A stretch of DNA of 64,000 bases from Callaeas wilsoni (Eukaryota; Chordata; Aves; Passeriformes; Callaeidae). The DNA lies in NCBI GenBank assembly GCA_013398955.1, contig VWPU01004175.1, forward strand, positions 1 to 64,000, given 5' to 3'. Below, piece after piece: positions 59,761-64,000 of the stretch; the first letter of the stretch is position 1, and every line of letters begins with the position of its first letter. The notes beneath the pieces are model-generated. The model did no database searches. It was not told the DNA's origin and was given only the letters and a program-made list of their open reading frames with translations. Made by a program: the position numbers and the translations under genes.

Positions 59761-62079
59761 TATTAATTTGGTTTACAAAAGTGTTCTTATTTAGGGTTCA
59801 ACTACTTCATTAATGAGATAGTATTTAATAAGAGCATTGCTGAGTGATAGGAGGAAGTTTTAAGAGGAAGTGTTTAAATTTTGGAGAATATCATATGTGC
59901 TCTAAGAAGGATGTGGAATATTGCTTTGGGATTCCATGTTCAAGCAGTGATTTCTCACAAGATATAATGAGTCAATGTTGGGAATAGCACAGGTTACACT
60001 TCAGCAAAATACTTTCAGTGGTGGGAAGAAGGTGGTCAGTGACTAATTAACGTATAATACTAAAGCAAGAAGATAGAAATTCTTAGCAGTGCTTAGCACC
60101 ACTTGAGACTCAGAGTTGAACAAGTACAAATTATTCTTGCACTTGTCCAAGTATTGTTGAAAACTCTGCTAATGACATTTGTTAGCATCAAGAAAATAGC
60201 AAAGATTGAAAGAGTACATAGTGTTATTGGGAATTATATATTTCTGTGAAGTATCTTGTTGCCTAATTTGAAAGTGCTAGGGAATGTATTTTGTTAGGGA
60301 AACAACAACAGCAATGACAACAACAACAACAACAAAACTTCAACCAAACAAAAACAAACAAACCCAGAAAGCCCTGAAATTATTATCTGCCTGGTCTTTG
60401 AGGTATATGTGGTAGACAGTAAAGGATAGATAAAATATATTTACAGGTTTTAAATCAAGGACCACTATAATCACTCAGTTTCACCTGGGGTTTAGAGCAA
60501 TTGTTTGAGAAATATTTTGATGTTGTTAAGCATATCTTCCTCTAGAACATGTATAGGAAATGTATCAGAATAAAAACTTGGTATTTTAGGAATATGAAGT
60601 TTTTACAAATCTCCTTCTCAAGTACCATAATTGCTAGATGTATTTTTGACAAGCAGATTGTGACTATAAATTTGAGGAACAACTTATAATGGGAAACAAA
60701 AGAAATTAATTTGATAGTCACCACAGTAAGAGACTGATCTGATTTTGTCTTTTGGCTGTTAAGTGCTCATGACAGCTTTGAAATTCTGATGAACATTTTC
60801 CATTGGAAAGACATAAAAGAAAGTCAAAATTAAAATTGAAGTCACCTAAGAACTAGAATCTAAGGAACTTAATTTAGAAGATAGGCTTTTTTTTGTAATG
60901 GGTAGCGTATTGTAAAAAAACACTTTCTAAATTGTAGTCAGGAAGAGGATAAAAATCACTATACTAATTATTTAATATTAGATTTTAAAAAATAGAATAA
61001 TCATTAAACAATAATAGATTTTTTTTCTGTCACTATAAATATTTGCTAAAAAATTCTGTCACAACCTGTGAGGAGAAAAGGACATACACAAGTCCTCAGA
61101 ATTAGAAAATAAGAAGTAGAAATCCGAAAGGTTTCAGAGTAACTGCCAAAAATAGATTTCATTATCCTTCCTCATGAAATTTATTAAATTTTATGTAGCC
61201 TGTAACTGCATTCTCCTCAAAGATCTGGCCTTAAAAAGGGTAAACAACAAGGAAAGAGACAAAGTTGTTTATAATTTTCTACAAATTATGACTAATGAAT
61301 TAATAATCCATTGACCAACTAATTAGACTAGAAATGGTTTGGCTGAATTGGGTGTGGTTTTGAGCAGGAATAACAACTTTTTTTCCTACTAGCACATGTG
61401 AAAAATATACTGAAGTTTAAAATGGGTCATAGTAGGCTCAGAATACCTCTTTCCATCACGTTTCTTTCCAACCTCTGTTTAGGCAGTATCCTAAAATTGT
61501 CAGAAAAGTTTAGAATATGCTGTAAATAACAACCATGAAGTTCTGAAACTGGTGTCACATTTTCCTGTTATGTGTTATGCTTTTCTGATAATAGAAGAGG
61601 AGATAGGATCTCATGTATTTCTCCGTTGCTGGATGGCATTAATTTATACTATTTTTTTCTAGTGAGTCTGTGTATAGTGGTTCACTAGGCAGACAAAGAA
61701 TTATTTACAGACTGTAAAATATGTGGCGGCTACAGAAGTCAAACTTTTCCTTTAGGCTTCTGCTTCTGTGGACCTAGCTATTCATACACTCAGTAAAGGG
61801 GAAGGACAAGACAATTATTCCACTAAAATTTGAATCCAAATCAAATTAACTTCCTTTTTTTTTTTTCTTTAATTTCATTTTTGCAGGAATAACTCAAGTG
61901 TATCTCAAAGAATAAGTTCGAAAAAATTATGTATAAAAAATGCTGTATTTTCCAAAGTAATTTTTTTTCCCACATTGTTGCGGAACTGATTTTTATACTG
62001 CTTTCAATGAAAAACATATTAGAAACTCTGCCTTACAAACATAACCAAAATTTCCAGTCTAAATAGAGAACTGACCTCA
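59761..62079. other. AT-rich unique DNA, no gene seen
   Basis: This stretch holds an (AAC)n-type run at 60300-60362. No gene or mobile element recognised. Confidence 0.5.
60300..60362. repeat. (ACA)n / (AAAC)n microsatellite
   Basis: AACAACAACAGCAATG, then five CAA units, then AAAC-type text. Confidence 0.8.
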
Positions 62080-62255
62080 GGAAAACCGAGTGGGTAGGGC
62101 ATTGAACATTTAGTAGTCAACATGACACTTTAATTCAAATTTCTGCTCTGCCTAGTGCAAATCTGGGACTTGAATTTTTGCCTTCTACATTACAAGTGAG
62201 TGCCCTAACTCAGTTTTAAGAGCCATTCTGGAGTTTTGCCTCTGCCTCATATTGA
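62080..62255. repeat. Old repeat with tRNA-like boxes in inverted arrangement
   Basis: The left half has A-box-like GGTAGGGCATTGAAC (62093-62107) and B-box-like ATTCAAATTTCTGCTCTGCC (62132-62151). The right half has the reversed pair: GGGACTTGAAT (62165-62175, reversed B-box-like) and GTGAGTGCCCTAACTCAG (62196-62213, reversed A-box-like). The text from GTGAGTGCCCTAAC on to CATTCTGGAGTTTTGCCTC resembles an ancient repeat I recall from reptile and bird genomes. I cannot name the family, and it may be a tRNA-derived SINE, a hairpin DNA element or a chance likeness. Confidence 0.45.
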
Positions 62256-64000
62256 AAAACAAAAGAGAGAAAAAAGAGTGCAAATAGCTGATAATTCATT
62301 AGTGGGCTCCAAGAGTCGAGGTGCAGAATGTTCTTTGGATGTGTACTAATGGGAATATAACTTGACTCCCTGATACATACATTGGCCCTGTCCTCTCAGC
62401 AGCCACACAGCACATCTTAATTCATTCTTGGGATCCCCTTTAGAGAAAACTAAGTAATGCCTTCCAAGTGAATCAGACTGCAGCTCTGAGAATCTGCTCT
62501 CTACAGGAGGTGTGCATGATGTTAAACCAACTCTTTCAGTTCCCCATGGAGACTACATCAGCAACTCCTCCTGTTCCAGTGTCTTTTTAGAAAAGTGACA
62601 TTTCTGAGCACAATACCCAAAGACATACAACATGCTGTAGGAAGCATGCTGCAAAACATGATTCTGATCATTTTCCATATTATGCTCATGATCTTTGATT
62701 AATGCTAACAATAAAATTATATCTGCTTAAGGGACATGGGAGCACCATCACTCATAGAGACACCAAGTGCACTGTGTAGTGGACTGGTCTGCAGCCATGG
62801 GAATGTGAACCACTCTGTGTCACCTGAACAGGAGGACAACAACCACTTCTCAGCTGAGTTTAAATACAGTCTTTGCTTTGCTTGATTCAGAACGCGGATT
62901 CAGAATTAGTTCTGTTTCGTCTCTGTTGAAAGTACAAACCACAGTACTAACAAAGGGGCATTGTCAGCTTCTCACAAAAGGCTCCCTCTCCTGTGCACAC
63001 GAGTTCTGAGAGTTCTGAGACAGTCCAGACAAATCTCTCTTCACTATTTAAACCTGGCTGGATGCCTCAGAAAGCATTCTCCAGCATAACTCATGAGTAT
63101 CTAGTACTCTTAATGTGTCATATAACTGTAAAACCCTGGTATCACAGGGAAAATTAAAAAATAAAAGATTAGAAAAAGTATTTTGCATGAAAAGGTTAAG
63201 TCAAAGTCCCCCACTGTAGATGCTCCTTTTACAGAACTTCTTTTTCATCCCCAGTTGGTGGTGGTTAGTCTGAAAAGACCAGGTATTTAAGTGTGCTCCC
63301 TGCTAACACTGTTTCATTGCCATCAGAGGTGGACAGAAACAACATCCTGAAACAGAAGTCCCGGTTGATGCTACAAGAAATTTTTTCAGCCACATTAATC
63401 ACTCCACTGAAGTTTGGCTTGTGATACCTTGCATACAGCAAAACAAATAAACTCCCACATCAATAACTCATTCAACCACATGGAATTCTACGTACCACAT
63501 GACTGAACATACTATTGATTTTAAACTAACAGCTATCCAGGTTTTCATCCATCCAACAGTACTGGCTGGTTCTGTTTCTTTTCATTTCAGCTCTCAAACT
63601 TTTTCTTTTCCTTTATCCTTTCTGGCCAGCTTTCACTTGTAAAGTCAGAAGTGGGTGCTTTCCAGTGATATGCTTTTTAGCCAGTGTATGATGTGCGTTC
63701 AGAAATCTCACATATGATGCAATAGGGTTTTTTAGGGCCATAAATGGTCACTTATCTGCAGTACAACATAAACAATTTTCTCCAATTAAAATTAATATCT
63801 AAAACCAATATTTTGTTGAAAACAAAGAATCATTGGAAGACATAATCCAAAATAATGTTTCTTAACAGCAAAATTTTGTAGTTTAAAGGACTGAGTCCAT
63901 CAAAGCACAGGAGTTTCCTCTGATCTGGGTCATTTAAAGTAGACTAACCAGCACACTGTGGAATATACTATAAGGAAAAGCCTTGTGGTGGTGTAGAAAT
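62256..64000. other. Unique DNA, no gene seen
   Basis: No gene or mobile element recognised. AGTTCTGAG is tandemly repeated at 63002-63019. Confidence 0.5.

Overview
The window looks like bird nuclear DNA from a gene-poor, AT-rich stretch. The main reason is CR1, the dominant avian LINE: at least nine fragments are recognisable, on both strands, several ending in the typical 3' tail (TTCTGTGATT-type on the plus strand, AATCATAGAATC-type when reversed). They are joined by solo or broken LTRs of endogenous retroviruses that I recognise, from memory only, as resembling LTR families common in songbirds and related orders. Genus and species cannot be told from sequence alone. I found no supportable protein-coding exon, tRNA, rRNA or CRISPR array. 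The open frames are short, and the longer ones mostly fall inside repeats or start and stop by chance in AT-rich DNA.

Layout. 1-3.1 kb: unique AT-rich DNA. 3.09-3.85 kb: a complete solo LTR (minus strand) with a clean 5-bp target duplication. 3.9-9.1 kb: unique DNA with A-rich patches. 9.08-10.6 kb: a second, longer LTR of the same family, broken at its U3 end and abutting a CR1 tail. 13.4-13.7 kb: a CR1 reverse-transcriptase scrap. 17.4-18.3 kb: two related LTR pieces lying back to back in opposite orientation. 18.5, 20.9 and 24.8-25.9 kb: three reversed CR1 tails, the last about 1.1 kb long. 27.3-28.7 kb: a GC-richer block with a diverged tandem repeat of about 170 bp, a TATA box and a perfect 17-bp duplication, probably an ERV LTR. 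31.3-31.6 kb: an old CR1 scrap. 32.8-33.2 kb: a further LTR piece. 33-48 kb: mostly unique DNA with a tetranucleotide microsatellite, a C-rich tract and one CR1 tail at 40.7 kb. 48.5-48.8 kb: a small CpG-rich block with a consensus splice donor. 50.8 kb: a CR1 tail. 56.6 kb: a 62-bp perfectly alternating purine-pyrimidine tract. 59.0-59.8 kb: a CR1 tail. 62.1-62.25 kb: an old repeat with tRNA-like boxes in inverted arrangement.

No set of genes works together here; the recognisable functional parts are decayed mobile-element promoters, tails and reverse-transcriptase remnants. I looked for an undescribed system and did not find one. The best leads are the inverted LTR pair, the composite block at 27.3-28.7 kb, the CpG-rich block at 48.5 kb and the tRNA-like palindromic repeat at 62.1 kb. 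All repeat-family statements rest on remembered consensus sequences and should be confirmed with a repeat-library search.
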